NCBI GenBank assembly: GCA_947631955.1
Contig: CANRNJ010000001.1
Span: forward strand, 248,001-312,000
Source: an uncultured Lachnospiraceae bacterium
GTDB taxonomy: Bacteria > Bacillota > Clostridia > Lachnospirales > Lachnospiraceae
Direction: 5' to 3'
Length of the DNA: 64,000 nucleotides
The notes under the pieces were generated by a model, which was not told the DNA's origin, did not search any database, and saw only the letters and a program-made list of their open reading frames with translations. This document shows, piece by piece, positions 34,292 through 41,697 of this stretch (within the stretch, counting starts at the first letter, position 1; each line of letters starts with the position of its first letter). The position numbers and the translations under genes are program-made.

Positions 34292-34915
34292 TTATACTTT
34301 TTTAATGCCCATAAATGAATGAACCGTTAAAGCTAAAACAAAAAACCATACCACGGTGCTTGATCCGATCGAAACTTCTTTCATCGCTCCCGCAACCTCT
34401 CCATCGTTCGCAATGATCATCGTATTCTGAAGCGTTAATATTGCCACGCATATATCTATCAAGTTTATTGTTCTAAGCTCTTTGGCAAAAAGATTGCCAT
34501 TATCCGATGCCGGTCTGGAATGTATAATATAATTTACGATCCGATATGTTGTATATGCTGCCATAGCTATCGCAGGAATCAATCCTAAATTATAGGGTCT
34601 GCCTCCTTTTATCATAGTGGCAATCGGAAGGATCAGGGCAACATTTATCATAGCCATAATAATATGTGTCAATAAGGCTATTCTTTTACAGCGTTTCCTT
34701 TCCTGCTCATTGTCTGCATATGTTTTTCTCATAGAATAAATAATAATCGACCGCACCATAAACAACAACAGGGAATAAGCGCATATCGCGCCATTCCATA
34801 TCATCTTGTAACATATGCCGAGAAAACCATTGTATATTATATAAGCAGCACTGAACGCCATTGAAACGAAAGGCAAAGAACATATTCTAAAAAATATATT
34901 TATTTTATCTCTCAT
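34292..34915 (-). CDS. Hypothetical multi-pass membrane protein
   Basis: This 207-residue protein has about five to six hydrophobic helices: SLPFVSMAFSAAYIIYNG, GAICAYSLLLFMVRSIIIY, ALLTHIIMAMINVALILPIA, LGLIPAIAMAAYTTYRIVNYI, IDICVAILTLQNTMIIA and STVVWFFVLALTVHSF. Basic loops (KTYADNEQERKRCKR) would face the cytoplasm. No known transporter or enzyme motif is visible, so no function is assigned. GGAG lies eight bases before the ATG. It is next to the right end of the insertion sequence, with 18 bases between. Confidence 0.65.
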   Translation of the reverse strand: MRDKINIFFRICSLPFVSMAFSAAYIIYNGFLGICYKMIWNGAICAYSLLLFMVRSIIIYSMRKTYADNEQERKRCKRIALLTHIIMAMINVALILPIATMIKGGRPYNLGLIPAIAMAAYTTYRIVNYIIHSRPASDNGNLFAKELRTINLIDICVAILTLQNTMIIANDGEVAGAMKEVSIGSSTVVWFFVLALTVHSFMGIKKV

Positions 34916-35155
34916 CAGTTAATCTCCATAATTCAAAATACATATCTTAATTATTTTACCACATTCACGTTCACTTTCCTACCGTATTTTCATTAACTTT
35001 CCAGTGTTTCAGCTTGATGCGGAATTTAACCTTTTCGGTTATCCGTTTATCCATATATTCCCTTGTATTGCAATCTCCGATTTTAGTAACTATCGGTAAT
35101 CTCCATTATATGAGCAGAATAAGAATAAAGCAGGAGCATAACAGGAGTTTGTAGG

Positions 35156-35326
35156 ATGATTAAATTTGATAAGCTTTTCCGAACTTTAAAGGAAAATGGG
35201 ATAAGCCAGTACAGCTTATATACCCACTATGGCATAAGCAGGTCGCAGATACAGCAGATCCGGCAGATCCCCACGCCAGCCACTCAAAAACCGTTTCGGC
35301 TTTTCCATGGAACGATCTTTCGATAA
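35156..35326 (+). pseudogene. Truncated helix-turn-helix regulator
   Basis: A 56-codon frame opens MIKFDKLFRTLKENGISQYSL followed by THYGISRSQIQQI, the first two to three helices of small Cro/CI-type regulators of about 65-70 residues. After that the protein turns into a proline-rich tail (IPTPATQKPFRLF) that does not match the family, as expected from a frameshift or junction. AGGAG lies eight bases before the ATG. It lies just upstream of the type III toxin-antitoxin promoter. The identity of the intact parent is inferred. Confidence 0.5.
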
Positions 35327-35354
35327 ATGGAAATCTAAAATTTTTTTAAGTTAA

Positions 35355-35383
35355 TTGACATATTTTCGTTGCCTTCGTATAAT
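35355..35383 (+). promoter_or_regulatory. Promoter of the type III toxin-antitoxin locus
   Basis: TTGACA at 35355-35360 and TATAAT at 35378-35383 with a 17-base spacer form a consensus promoter. Strong transcription is expected for an antitoxin RNA that must be in excess of the toxin. Confidence 0.88.
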
Positions 35384-35414
35384 GATAATAATGATGAGGG
35401 AAGTACTCCGTCAT

Positions 35415-35514
35415 CGAAAATATTGTCCGCTTACCGCTGGCGGCCTATAAATGAACGGCCCGAAAATATTGTTCGCTCACCGGAGGCGTCTAATAAATGT
35501 CCGGTTTGAAAATC
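35415..35514 (+). ncRNA. Type III antitoxin RNA repeats (CptI-like)
   Basis: Two 46-nt tandem repeats start CGAAAATATTGT at 35415 and 35461, and a partial third (TGAAAATCAA) begins at 35507. They differ in the middle (CTTACCGCTGGCG against CTCACCGGAGGCG) but keep the ends. In type III systems each repeat is cut out by the toxin and folds into a pseudoknot that inhibits it. The order promoter, repeats, weak terminator, toxin gene is the same here. The exact RNA fold is not tested. Confidence 0.78.
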
Positions 35515-35515
35515 A

Positions 35516-35542
35516 AGCCCTATCGAAAGGTAGGGCTATTTT
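35516..35542 (+). terminator. Attenuating terminator between antitoxin RNA and toxin gene
   Basis: AGCCCTATC, loop GAAA, GGTAGGGCT make a 9-bp stem (one G-T pair) followed by ATTTTTA. In type III loci such a terminator lets only part of transcription reach the toxin gene, keeping the RNA in excess. Confidence 0.85.
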
Positions 35543-35563
35543 TATCTGAGCGGTGAGGTGACC

Positions 35564-36037
35564 ATGATTTACCAGGAAGGGTATGTTTACCATATCAAAG
35601 ATGAATACTTTGAAAAAGTAAAAGATGACAAACTCATGCAGAATAAGGAAAACGGAGCGTACCGTCCTACTTTTTACTGCCTTCGCGATGAAAAGACAGG
35701 GCTTTTCTGGATGGTTCTGCTCAGCAGCCGGGTAAATAAATTTCAGGCTATCTATGACAAGCAAGTAGAAAAGTACGGAAAGTGCCTGACTATCGTTATA
35801 GGAGAGTTTGACGGAAAAAAAGCAGCCTTCTTGCTACAGAACATGTTTCCGGTAACAGAATACTATCTCGACCATATACATACCCGTAATAACAACCCCG
35901 TTCCTGTAAAATATTCTATTCACCGGACAATCAGTACAAATATGAAGCAACTTCGGCAACTTCATGCCAGAGGGAAAAAGGTTGTATTTCCAGATATTTC
36001 ACGTTTGGAACAACTTATGCTATCAGAAGATAGATAG
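35564..36037 (+). CDS. Type III toxin, ToxN/AbiQ/CptN-like endoribonuclease
   Basis: This 157-residue RNase-like toxin reads YVYHIKDEYFEKVKDD at its start, then AYRPTFYCLRDEKTGLFWMV and LLSSRVNKFQ, patterns I associate with the CptN/ToxN/AbiQ fold. Ser-Ser-Arg and Lys residues occur in the expected catalytic strand. It ends with a helical, basic region (MKQLRQLHARGKKVVF). The family match is from memory. The preceding RNA repeats and terminator make the assignment much stronger. The ATG at 35564 follows GAGG by five bases; a GTG two codons earlier is possible. A weak hairpin (36061-36081) follows. Confidence 0.82.
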   Translation: MIYQEGYVYHIKDEYFEKVKDDKLMQNKENGAYRPTFYCLRDEKTGLFWMVLLSSRVNKFQAIYDKQVEKYGKCLTIVIGEFDGKKAAFLLQNMFPVTEYYLDHIHTRNNNPVPVKYSIHRTISTNMKQLRQLHARGKKVVFPDISRLEQLMLSEDR

Positions 36038-36407
36038 CAAGCTGTGGCTCCATAAAAAATTGCCCTCCAAATCGGAAGGCAGGAAATAGTGAGGGCGGTT
36101 GTCTATATCAGTCTTGTTTGTTGTGCTTCTTTACCGTACATGAGCATTTGCCCACCTATTACTTATATATCCGCCTTTCGCTCATTTTCCAATGACAAAT
36201 ATCTGTTTGATCTCATCATTTCTTTACATTTATAGTGAATGGGTTATTTTTCGCATAAGCTACTGCGGCCTCCTGAAACGCCTCAGGAATCCTATGCCCG
36301 TGCCATAACTATTCAAATCAACCCTATACCATTATTCTATCCCAGCCCCTTTAATGATATATTTCTGTTTAGTTGTAACTGTGGCAGATAATTTCCTGCC
36401 CCGCATA
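36038..36407. other. Gene-free stretch with a coding remnant
   Basis: About 370 bases without an intact gene. On the minus strand, 36216-36308 reads GHRIPEAFQEAAVAYAKNN and a few more residues before a stop. It looks like the tail of a lost protein, with no start or ribosome site. A short hairpin at 36061-36081 may end the toxin transcript. Nothing else is seen. Confidence 0.4.
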
Positions 36408-36857
36408 TCATTTTCCCCAGCCGTCTTTATTACTGCCGGTTTCATAACTCAATGGAGAAGCATGAGGGTACTCATCAACAGAACTTTGATGTTTTAACGC
36501 CCATGCCTTTTGAGGGACATAGAGCAGGGATTCAAATTCCATGTTCCACACATTTTCTTCCTTTCCCTGTTTAACTTTTTCATAATAATCCGGTCCGTTT
36601 ATCAAAGCAACACATCTGGAATATAAAAATGTATCATCACACATCTGCAAGTCAGCTTTTTCGCATTGTTCCGCCAGCTTTTCCGTATCCAGGTGATATA
36701 ACAATTCCGTCATTAAATCATCAAATTCAAAAATAATATGGTCGCTCTGTTCTGCGAGATATTTAATGACTGGTTTGAGTACCTTGTCATCATCGCCTTC
36801 TTTTTTCCAATCACACAACTCCATTGTAGTCCAAAAGAAATCGTATTTTTCACTCAT
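36408..36857 (-). CDS. DUF4240-like protein
   Basis: This 149-residue acidic protein begins MSEKYDFFWTTMELCDW. It has the DUF4240-type arrangement: an aromatic N-terminus, IKYLAEQSDHIIFEFDDLM near residue 32, then DDTFLYSRCVALINGPDYYEKV near 77. No catalytic motif is known for this family. The frame extends to 36911; the ATG at 36857 has GGAGG twelve bases upstream, a long spacing. It stands alone between the toxin locus and cluster A. The family name is from memory. Confidence 0.65.
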   Translation of the reverse strand: MSEKYDFFWTTMELCDWKKEGDDDKVLKPVIKYLAEQSDHIIFEFDDLMTELLYHLDTEKLAEQCEKADLQMCDDTFLYSRCVALINGPDYYEKVKQGKEENVWNMEFESLLYVPQKAWALKHQSSVDEYPHASPLSYETGSNKDGWGK

Positions 36858-36986
36858 AGTATTTTTGCGCCTCCTATAAACCGGAAGTTTTTCACTCCCA
36901 TAATAGCACAATCACGCACATTTTCCTATCACATTTCCATTAAACCTTTTCCTTTCTCCGCTTGATCCTGCTGACTGCCCGTATAC

Positions 36987-37085
36987 GTTTCGATCTCTGC
37001 AATCTAGTCCTCTCTCCTTCCTGTGCTGACGCTGTAAATGTCTGTAACGCAAAAGCGCATAGATGTTACTCTATACGCTTTGATG
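36987..37085 (-). repeat. 99-bp direct repeat with terminator, copy 1
   Basis: This block matches 39267-39365 at all but about five positions. It lies just downstream of the FliD-like gene. It contains a terminator hairpin (37052-37081) plus about 65 bases of flanking sequence including CTAGTCCTCTCTCCTTCC. Confidence 0.85.
37052..37081 (-). terminator. Terminator of the FliD-like gene unit
   Basis: AAAGCGCATAGA and TCTATACGCTTT form a 12-bp stem (one G-T pair) with a six-base loop. Read on the minus strand it ends in CGCTTTTGCG, about 45 bases after the gene stop. Confidence 0.72.
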
Positions 37086-37126
37086 CTGTGTTGTTATTTG
37101 GTTGTTAATTGTAATTTTTGTGTAAT

Positions 37127-38332
37127 TTATACGGCAATATCAAATAATGAGCTGCCCTGCACGTTGTAGGCGCCGTTTGCCGTATAGCCGCTTTCTGCGC
37201 TAGCCTGTGTCTTCATATAGTAGTCGATCAGCGACACATTCGAGGAGATCGAAGATGCGTAATTCTTAAAGAACCTCTCGATCGAGATCGAGGAATGGGC
37301 TTGGCCTTTCCGAAGGCGGTCTTCATCCAGCGTCATGTTGCCGTTTTCGTCCACATCGATGCCAAACTGCTTTAGGCCATCCTTGTTCTGCTCCGTCTTT
37401 TCCATGAGAGCCGCAAGGTTCGAGGTCACACCGGAGTTGGTGCTGCCCTTAGCTGCGTCGATCAAGCTGTTGTAGTGATTCACAAAGCTTTTTGTCGTGG
37501 CATAAATATCGGCAATATCAATCTCCCTAAATGCCTTTCTCACATCTTTCTTGCTGTAAGGCTTCAGAAACGCATCGTCGGCCGTGAACTTTTCGATGTC
37601 CTCCATGAGGTTCTTGGTGCCTGCTCTCGCCACCCTCTCCCTCTCGTGCTTCTCCGTATGCGTTCCTGCTGCCGTACCCGACGAGATGCCTGCAAAGCCG
37701 AGGCGTGACTTCACAATAGATCCGTAGCTCATGACATTATCCTTGGAAAACAACTCCTGTACCTTGGAAATGTCTGCCGTCTTCAGTTTGTCCTCGTTCA
37801 GCTGCAAAGTGCCGTTCTCGTTGAGCGTGATTCCGAGTTCCGCAAGCTTATCCTTGTTCTCCCTCGTGGCGTTCATCATCGCCGCAACGTGTGTCGTCTT
37901 GTTCGTCAGCGTGGATTCCTTTGACGCCCGGACAACATCATTGTATCCGGAAACGTAATCTTTCACCGCAGAAACCACTTTGTCCGCCGCATCAGTCTTG
38001 CCGGTCGTGTCCTGATAAGTTTTTTCGTTCTGTAAAACCGAAACGGAACCTGCCAGCCCTGAAATTCCTGACGTCAGTTTGTCATTTGCCGCCTGCGTTT
38101 CTTTGGAAACCGTCGGATACATCTTTTCCCGCAGAATCTTGTCAAGCACATATTCCTTGCCCGTACTCGTACTTGTTCTTCTTCCGGATACCGCCGTGTC
38201 GGAACCATGCAGTCCGCTGTAATAGGATTTCATCATCCTGCCGTAGCTGCCGTTCCTGATTCCTGCCCAGTTAGAATACCAACCGGAATTTCCCGAAGTA
38301 CCCGAAAAGGAACCTATACCGTAATAACTCAT
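37127..38332 (-). CDS. FliD-like repeat protein
   Basis: This 401-residue protein begins MSYYGIGSFSGTSG, is rich in Ser, Gly and Asn, and has no signal peptide. Two similar segments of about 75 residues follow each other: one with VKDYVSGYNDVVRAS, then LGITLNENGTLQLNEDKL, and one with TKSFVNHYNSLIDAA, then FGIDVDENGNMTLDEDRL. This pattern of a helical Y-N motif and a DxxGxLxLDExxL hairpin is what the FliD flagellar cap C-terminal domain shows. No flagellar gene lies in the window, so a cap role is doubtful. It may be an exported protein using a related route. The start at 38332 has AAAGGTG eight bases upstream. Confidence 0.65.
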   Translation of the reverse strand: MSYYGIGSFSGTSGNSGWYSNWAGIRNGSYGRMMKSYYSGLHGSDTAVSGRRTSTSTGKEYVLDKILREKMYPTVSKETQAANDKLTSGISGLAGSVSVLQNEKTYQDTTGKTDAADKVVSAVKDYVSGYNDVVRASKESTLTNKTTHVAAMMNATRENKDKLAELGITLNENGTLQLNEDKLKTADISKVQELFSKDNVMSYGSIVKSRLGFAGISSGTAAGTHTEKHERERVARAGTKNLMEDIEKFTADDAFLKPYSKKDVRKAFREIDIADIYATTKSFVNHYNSLIDAAKGSTNSGVTSNLAALMEKTEQNKDGLKQFGIDVDENGNMTLDEDRLRKGQAHSSISIERFFKNYASSISSNVSLIDYYMKTQASAESGYTANGAYNVQGSSLFDIAV

Positions 38333-38339
38333 ACCACCA

Positions 38340-39155
38340 TCACCTTTCTTTCTGGAGGAAGTGATTTTGCATATTGCCGCGCTTCCCATCGTCCTTCTTT
38401 GTACCGTCGTCCCATGTGAGCGCATCCATGACGTCTTCCGTCAGGTTTCCGCGCAGATCGTCCAGACTGCACATCTTCTGCATATCCAGACTGCCGTCTT
38501 TCTGAAGACCCTGCACATACATGTTTCCGCCATCCACATGGTACAAAAAAGCGCCCTTCTTCATCTGCGCCGCGACATCCTCTCCAGTGGTCTTTAAGGA
38601 CCATTTCTCGGACGGCGGCTCTATTTTTATTCCCTGTAATTGGTCTTCGCCAGCGGACAAACCGGCAGCCCCATCTTTTTCCTTTTCCAAAAAAGCTGTT
38701 TCCGGGATTTCGGATTCCGCATCCTGACTGCCAAAAAGTGGCGAAACCGGACTGGTTTCCGGGATTTCGGGTTCCGCATCCTGACTACTGAAAAGCTGCG
38801 AAACCAGACTGACTTTCTGGGATAATGTGCCGTCCTCCCAGTCCATATAGCCGCGCTGAGCAATCATATCCAACGTCCGCTTCACGGGTGTCCTGTTGTC
38901 GGACTGTGTATGCTGTCTGGCAAGTCCCGCCCCTGACAGCGTACCCTCTCTGCTATACAGCCCGGAAACGCTTTGGTTCCCCTGCCCGGCAGAGATGCCG
39001 TCCGCAGATACAAGATCTCTGTCCTTAAAAGTCGGGAAGACCTCTTTCTGTTTATGCGGCAGAGCCGTATTGTGCGAAAAAAGAAGCGGGCCGTTTCCGG
39101 AATTTCCTATCGAAAAAAGCGGACTGTTACTGAAATTTCCCATCGATAATATCAC
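38340..39155 (-). CDS. Hypothetical protein of cluster A, 271 residues
   Basis: No family is recognised. The N-terminus is Asn/Ser/Gly-rich (GNFSNSPLFSIGNSGNGP) with no signal peptide. A short internal duplication occurs near residues 118-152: LFSSQDAEPEIPET is repeated as LFGSQDAESEIPET. The C-terminal part (GAFLYHVDGGNMYVQGL, SLDDLRGNLTEDVMDALTW) looks globular. The start is GTG at 39155 with GGAGG seven bases upstream. It ends seven bases before the FliD-like gene, so the two form one unit. Its promoter has a run of nine G in the spacer. Confidence 0.6.
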   Translation of the reverse strand: MILSMGNFSNSPLFSIGNSGNGPLLFSHNTALPHKQKEVFPTFKDRDLVSADGISAGQGNQSVSGLYSREGTLSGAGLARQHTQSDNRTPVKRTLDMIAQRGYMDWEDGTLSQKVSLVSQLFSSQDAEPEIPETSPVSPLFGSQDAESEIPETAFLEKEKDGAAGLSAGEDQLQGIKIEPPSEKWSLKTTGEDVAAQMKKGAFLYHVDGGNMYVQGLQKDGSLDMQKMCSLDDLRGNLTEDVMDALTWDDGTKKDDGKRGNMQNHFLQKER

Positions 39156-39182
39156 TCTGCCACCTCCCTTCCGCTTACCAAT

Positions 39183-39213
39183 ATTTTAACCCCCCCCCAT
39201 TGCTGCCTGTCAA
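39183..39213 (-). promoter_or_regulatory. Promoter with nine-G spacer, possibly phase variable
   Basis: On the minus strand TTGACA (39208-39213) is followed by 19 bases, including a run of nine G (39190-39198), and then TAAAAT (39183-39188). Loss of two G would give the ideal 17-base spacing. The unit downstream encodes the 271-residue protein and the FliD-like protein. Confidence 0.62.
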
Positions 39214-39266
39214 GGACGTATTCATTATTTTTCATTACTTTTGTTGTTTTGAACCTGTTATAAAAT

Positions 39267-39365
39267 GTTTCGATCTCCGCAATCTAGTCCTCTCTCCTTC
39301 CTGTGCTGACACTGTAAATGTTTATAACACAAAAGCGCATAGATGTTACTCTATACGCTTTGATG
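39267..39365 (-). repeat. 99-bp direct repeat with terminator, copy 2
   Basis: This is the second copy of the block at 36987-37085. It lies between the INGIS-type gene at 39389 and the promoter at 39183. Its hairpin (39332-39361) would end the transcript from the upstream half of cluster A. Confidence 0.85.
39332..39361 (-). terminator. Terminator of the upstream half of cluster A
   Basis: It has the same 12-bp stem as at 37052 (AAAGCGCATAGA with TCTATACGCTTT). On the minus strand it runs into CTTTTGTG, about 30 bases after the stop of the 39389 gene. Confidence 0.72.
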
Positions 39366-39388
39366 TTTTTCTCCGTCCACAGTCAGTT

Positions 39389-39964
39389 CTATATCTCAGC
39401 CTGCCTTGTAATTTTGCGCTGTTTTCTGCTCAAAAAATCCCAATATGTTTGCATACTGGATCTGTAATATGCCGCTGCCTGATGGGCTCGCAGCTTTGTC
39501 AGATCACTGATTGACTTCTCAAACATATCCATATAATTTCCTCTGTCATTCAATCCCATCTCTCCATCACCCATAGGAAGTGATGAATAACCATTCCGTT
39601 TTGCAACGCCAAGATGTGCTTCCAATGCCCGCATCTCTACATATGTCGCACACTCCGGGTTTATCTTATTGATATGTATGGTCTGTTCAAATTTATTTCC
39701 GTTTTCATCGATACCTTTCGCAATGACGATAGGATCATCTTCCACCACGTTCTCTGCGTATTTGATATAAAAGGACAGCCCCGTACCGTTTCCGCCGGAA
39801 TAAAGCATATCGTCTGTTTTCATATACACGAGATGTCCTTTTCCTGAATTACCCGCGATACTGTTTATCTGGTCAGAAAAACCTGCCCCTGACGTTGTTT
39901 TTGCAGTTTTGCTATTTGCATATCCTGTCGGATAACAGCCTGCTGATATTCCATTGATACCCAT
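39389..39964 (-). CDS. INGIS-type small protein, cluster A
   Basis: This 191-residue protein begins MGINGISAGCYPTGYANSKT and is a close paralogue of the product at 54446. The middle (HLVYMKTDDMLYSGGNGTG, IHINKINPECATYVEMRALEA) is predicted to be beta-rich. The C-terminus is helical with the pattern AAAYYRSSMQTYWDFLSRK. Compared with its paralogue, it carries an extra tail (QRKITRQAEI). There is no signal peptide or membrane helix. The start at 39964 has GGGGA nine bases upstream. The function is unknown. The conserved N-terminus could be an export signal, but that is a guess. Confidence 0.68.
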   Translation of the reverse strand: MGINGISAGCYPTGYANSKTAKTTSGAGFSDQINSIAGNSGKGHLVYMKTDDMLYSGGNGTGLSFYIKYAENVVEDDPIVIAKGIDENGNKFEQTIHINKINPECATYVEMRALEAHLGVAKRNGYSSLPMGDGEMGLNDRGNYMDMFEKSISDLTKLRAHQAAAYYRSSMQTYWDFLSRKQRKITRQAEI

Positions 39965-39996
39965 TTTTTCAGTCCCCATTCTATGTATGCTGATGA

Positions 39997-40947
39997 CTAT
40001 GATAAAAGCTCCATCTTTTCTTTCAGCGCCTGATAAAACTCCTTTTCCTGTTCTGCAAAGGCACTTTTTTCTTCTGTCACTACTCCCAGCGGATCTGCAA
40101 TTCTATCAAGAATACGGTCTACCGCATCCATACTGCTCTCCAGTGTATTGCCGAAAATATTATCATTTCCTCCCGTCATAAAGTCCTGCTCCATAGCAAG
40201 CTGCTGCAACGCGCTGTAGTATCCGTTTGGGAACGGGTTGATTCCCGTTTCCTCTAAGACCGCCTGCCATGCAGCTTTTACCTCTTTCGGTGCTGTGGAC
40301 AAATAGTAATCGCTCATATAGGCAATCTGTTTTCTGGTTCTTTCATCAGCAAACTCATACGTCCTGTTAGCTGCCTTTTGCCGCTCATACGCCGCCTGCG
40401 CTTCCGCAGCTGCTTCGGATTCAAAGCAGCCCTTACTGTTTGTGGAATATTTCATGCCATTCACATAAAAATCTTTGCCCGTATCTATTCCCAAATAACT
40501 TAATACATCGGTGATACCCTGTGTAACCCACTGTTGCTTTTCTCCCGTATTGGCGATTCTGTCCCGTGTTCCCCCTGCATTTCTAAGTAAAGCATCTAGT
40601 GAGCTGGCCATTTGCTCCGCTTTTAAATACGCTTTCTGATCATACGGATCATAACCCTCTGTATGAGATACTTCTACTCCCTGCGGTTTCACCGTCAGTA
40701 CATATCCATCGTTAATGCGAATTTGTGTACCTGCGGCTAAAGAAACGGAATTAGATGTCCTGCTGATTCTGGTGCTTTCCGCTAAATTAATAGGGGTTTT
40801 TAAAGCCGTCATCACATCTTCGACGGGTCTCATTTCATCAAACATAAAGTTTATGGCTTCTCTGTCCTTTACTGCCGTATTCTTTATGTTTGTTGTTAAA
40901 CTCCTTGTATTCGGATTGATATAATATGATGATGTATCAATACTCAT
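39997..40947 (-). CDS. Hypothetical protein of cluster A, 316 residues
   Basis: No family is recognised. The protein begins MSIDTSSYYINPNTRSLTT. It has a segment resembling a small beta domain (TQIRINDGYVLTVKPQGVEV), a basic Ala/Glu-rich helix (SEAAAEAQAAYERQKAANRTYEF), and ends KEFYQALKEKMELLS. That ending resembles the products at 53888 and the remnant at 41031 (REFYAAFLEKLEKL). GGAGG lies nine bases before the ATG at 40947. It belongs to the run of cluster A genes with 30-70 base gaps. Confidence 0.62.
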   Translation of the reverse strand: MSIDTSSYYINPNTRSLTTNIKNTAVKDREAINFMFDEMRPVEDVMTALKTPINLAESTRISRTSNSVSLAAGTQIRINDGYVLTVKPQGVEVSHTEGYDPYDQKAYLKAEQMASSLDALLRNAGGTRDRIANTGEKQQWVTQGITDVLSYLGIDTGKDFYVNGMKYSTNSKGCFESEAAAEAQAAYERQKAANRTYEFADERTRKQIAYMSDYYLSTAPKEVKAAWQAVLEETGINPFPNGYYSALQQLAMEQDFMTGGNDNIFGNTLESSMDAVDRILDRIADPLGVVTEEKSAFAEQEKEFYQALKEKMELLS

Positions 40948-41030
40948 TTTTAAGTCCTCCAATTCTACGGTATTATTGTGTAATTTTGCTGTCAGTCAAA
41001 GCCAAGCTGCCCTCGCAGCCTTGAAAAAAG

Positions 41031-41240
41031 CTATAACTTTTCCAGTTTTTCCAAAAATGCAGCATAAAACTCCCTTTCTTTCATACACGCCTGCCGAACA
41101 TTCGGAGCAATCATATCGAACGTTTTTTCATCAAAGTCTGCTTCCGGCATATACTGATTCACGTTTTCGCTTTCTTTGACAGACTGTTCAGGATTATTTT
41201 GCTCCCCTATAAAGACCAAGCAATTATTTTTTCTGTTCAA
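41031..41240 (-). pseudogene. Internally deleted paralogue of the 53888 gene
   Basis: The frame reads NVNQYMPEADFDEKTFDMIAP and then jumps directly to RQACMKEREFYAAFLEKLEKL. The intact paralogue at 53888-54388 has the same two blocks separated by about 75 residues. The frame is kept, but the N-terminal part comes from unrelated codons overlapping the upstream gene by 17 bases. No ribosome site is seen. I regard it as a deletion remnant. Confidence 0.6.
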
Positions 41241-41592
41241 AATGTCTTTTTTCCCATTCCTCGATCCACTCGAAATAGGAATAACTTTTACTTTCCCCTA
41301 CAAATTTGAACCTTGCAGTTCTCCAATTTGGACAAGTTTCTTTGATCAAATCTGCTTCTGTTTTCCCATATAATTTCTTGTTTTTTTCCAACTGTTTATC
41401 AATGGAGCGCAGCAATTCCTCTCTTGTCATTGCTGTTCCAAAAGCAGGCTGGCCGGAAAACTGTGCCTTTGCCAGTTCTCTGTTAAATCGCATTGTGCCT
41501 TCGCCGTCATACTCAAAAACCTGTTTTTGGTCCGGACCGCCCGTGTACACGATCGGAATATCATTATAATTGCTGCTTATTGTTATACTCAT
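41224..41592 (-). CDS. Hypothetical protein of cluster A, 122 residues
   Basis: A small soluble protein begins MSITISSNYNDIPIVYTGG. A charged helical region with REELLRSIDKQLEKNKKLYGK follows, then a tryptophan-rich tail (YFEWIEEWEKRHFEQKK). Some cluster members share the short Ser/Asn-rich start. No family is recognised. GGGGGA lies about seven bases before the ATG. It sits between the INGIS-type gene at 41698 and the remnant at 41031. Confidence 0.58.
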   Translation of the reverse strand: MSITISSNYNDIPIVYTGGPDQKQVFEYDGEGTMRFNRELAKAQFSGQPAFGTAMTREELLRSIDKQLEKNKKLYGKTEADLIKETCPNWRTARFKFVGESKSYSYFEWIEEWEKRHFEQKK

Positions 41593-41697
41593 TTTTTATC
41601 CCCCGCCGTGCTTCAAATACCATCAAACATACTGCCGCTGTATGTGCCGTTTATCTTTTTCCACAGTTCTTTTCGTCTTCAAATATAAACTGGTCCG

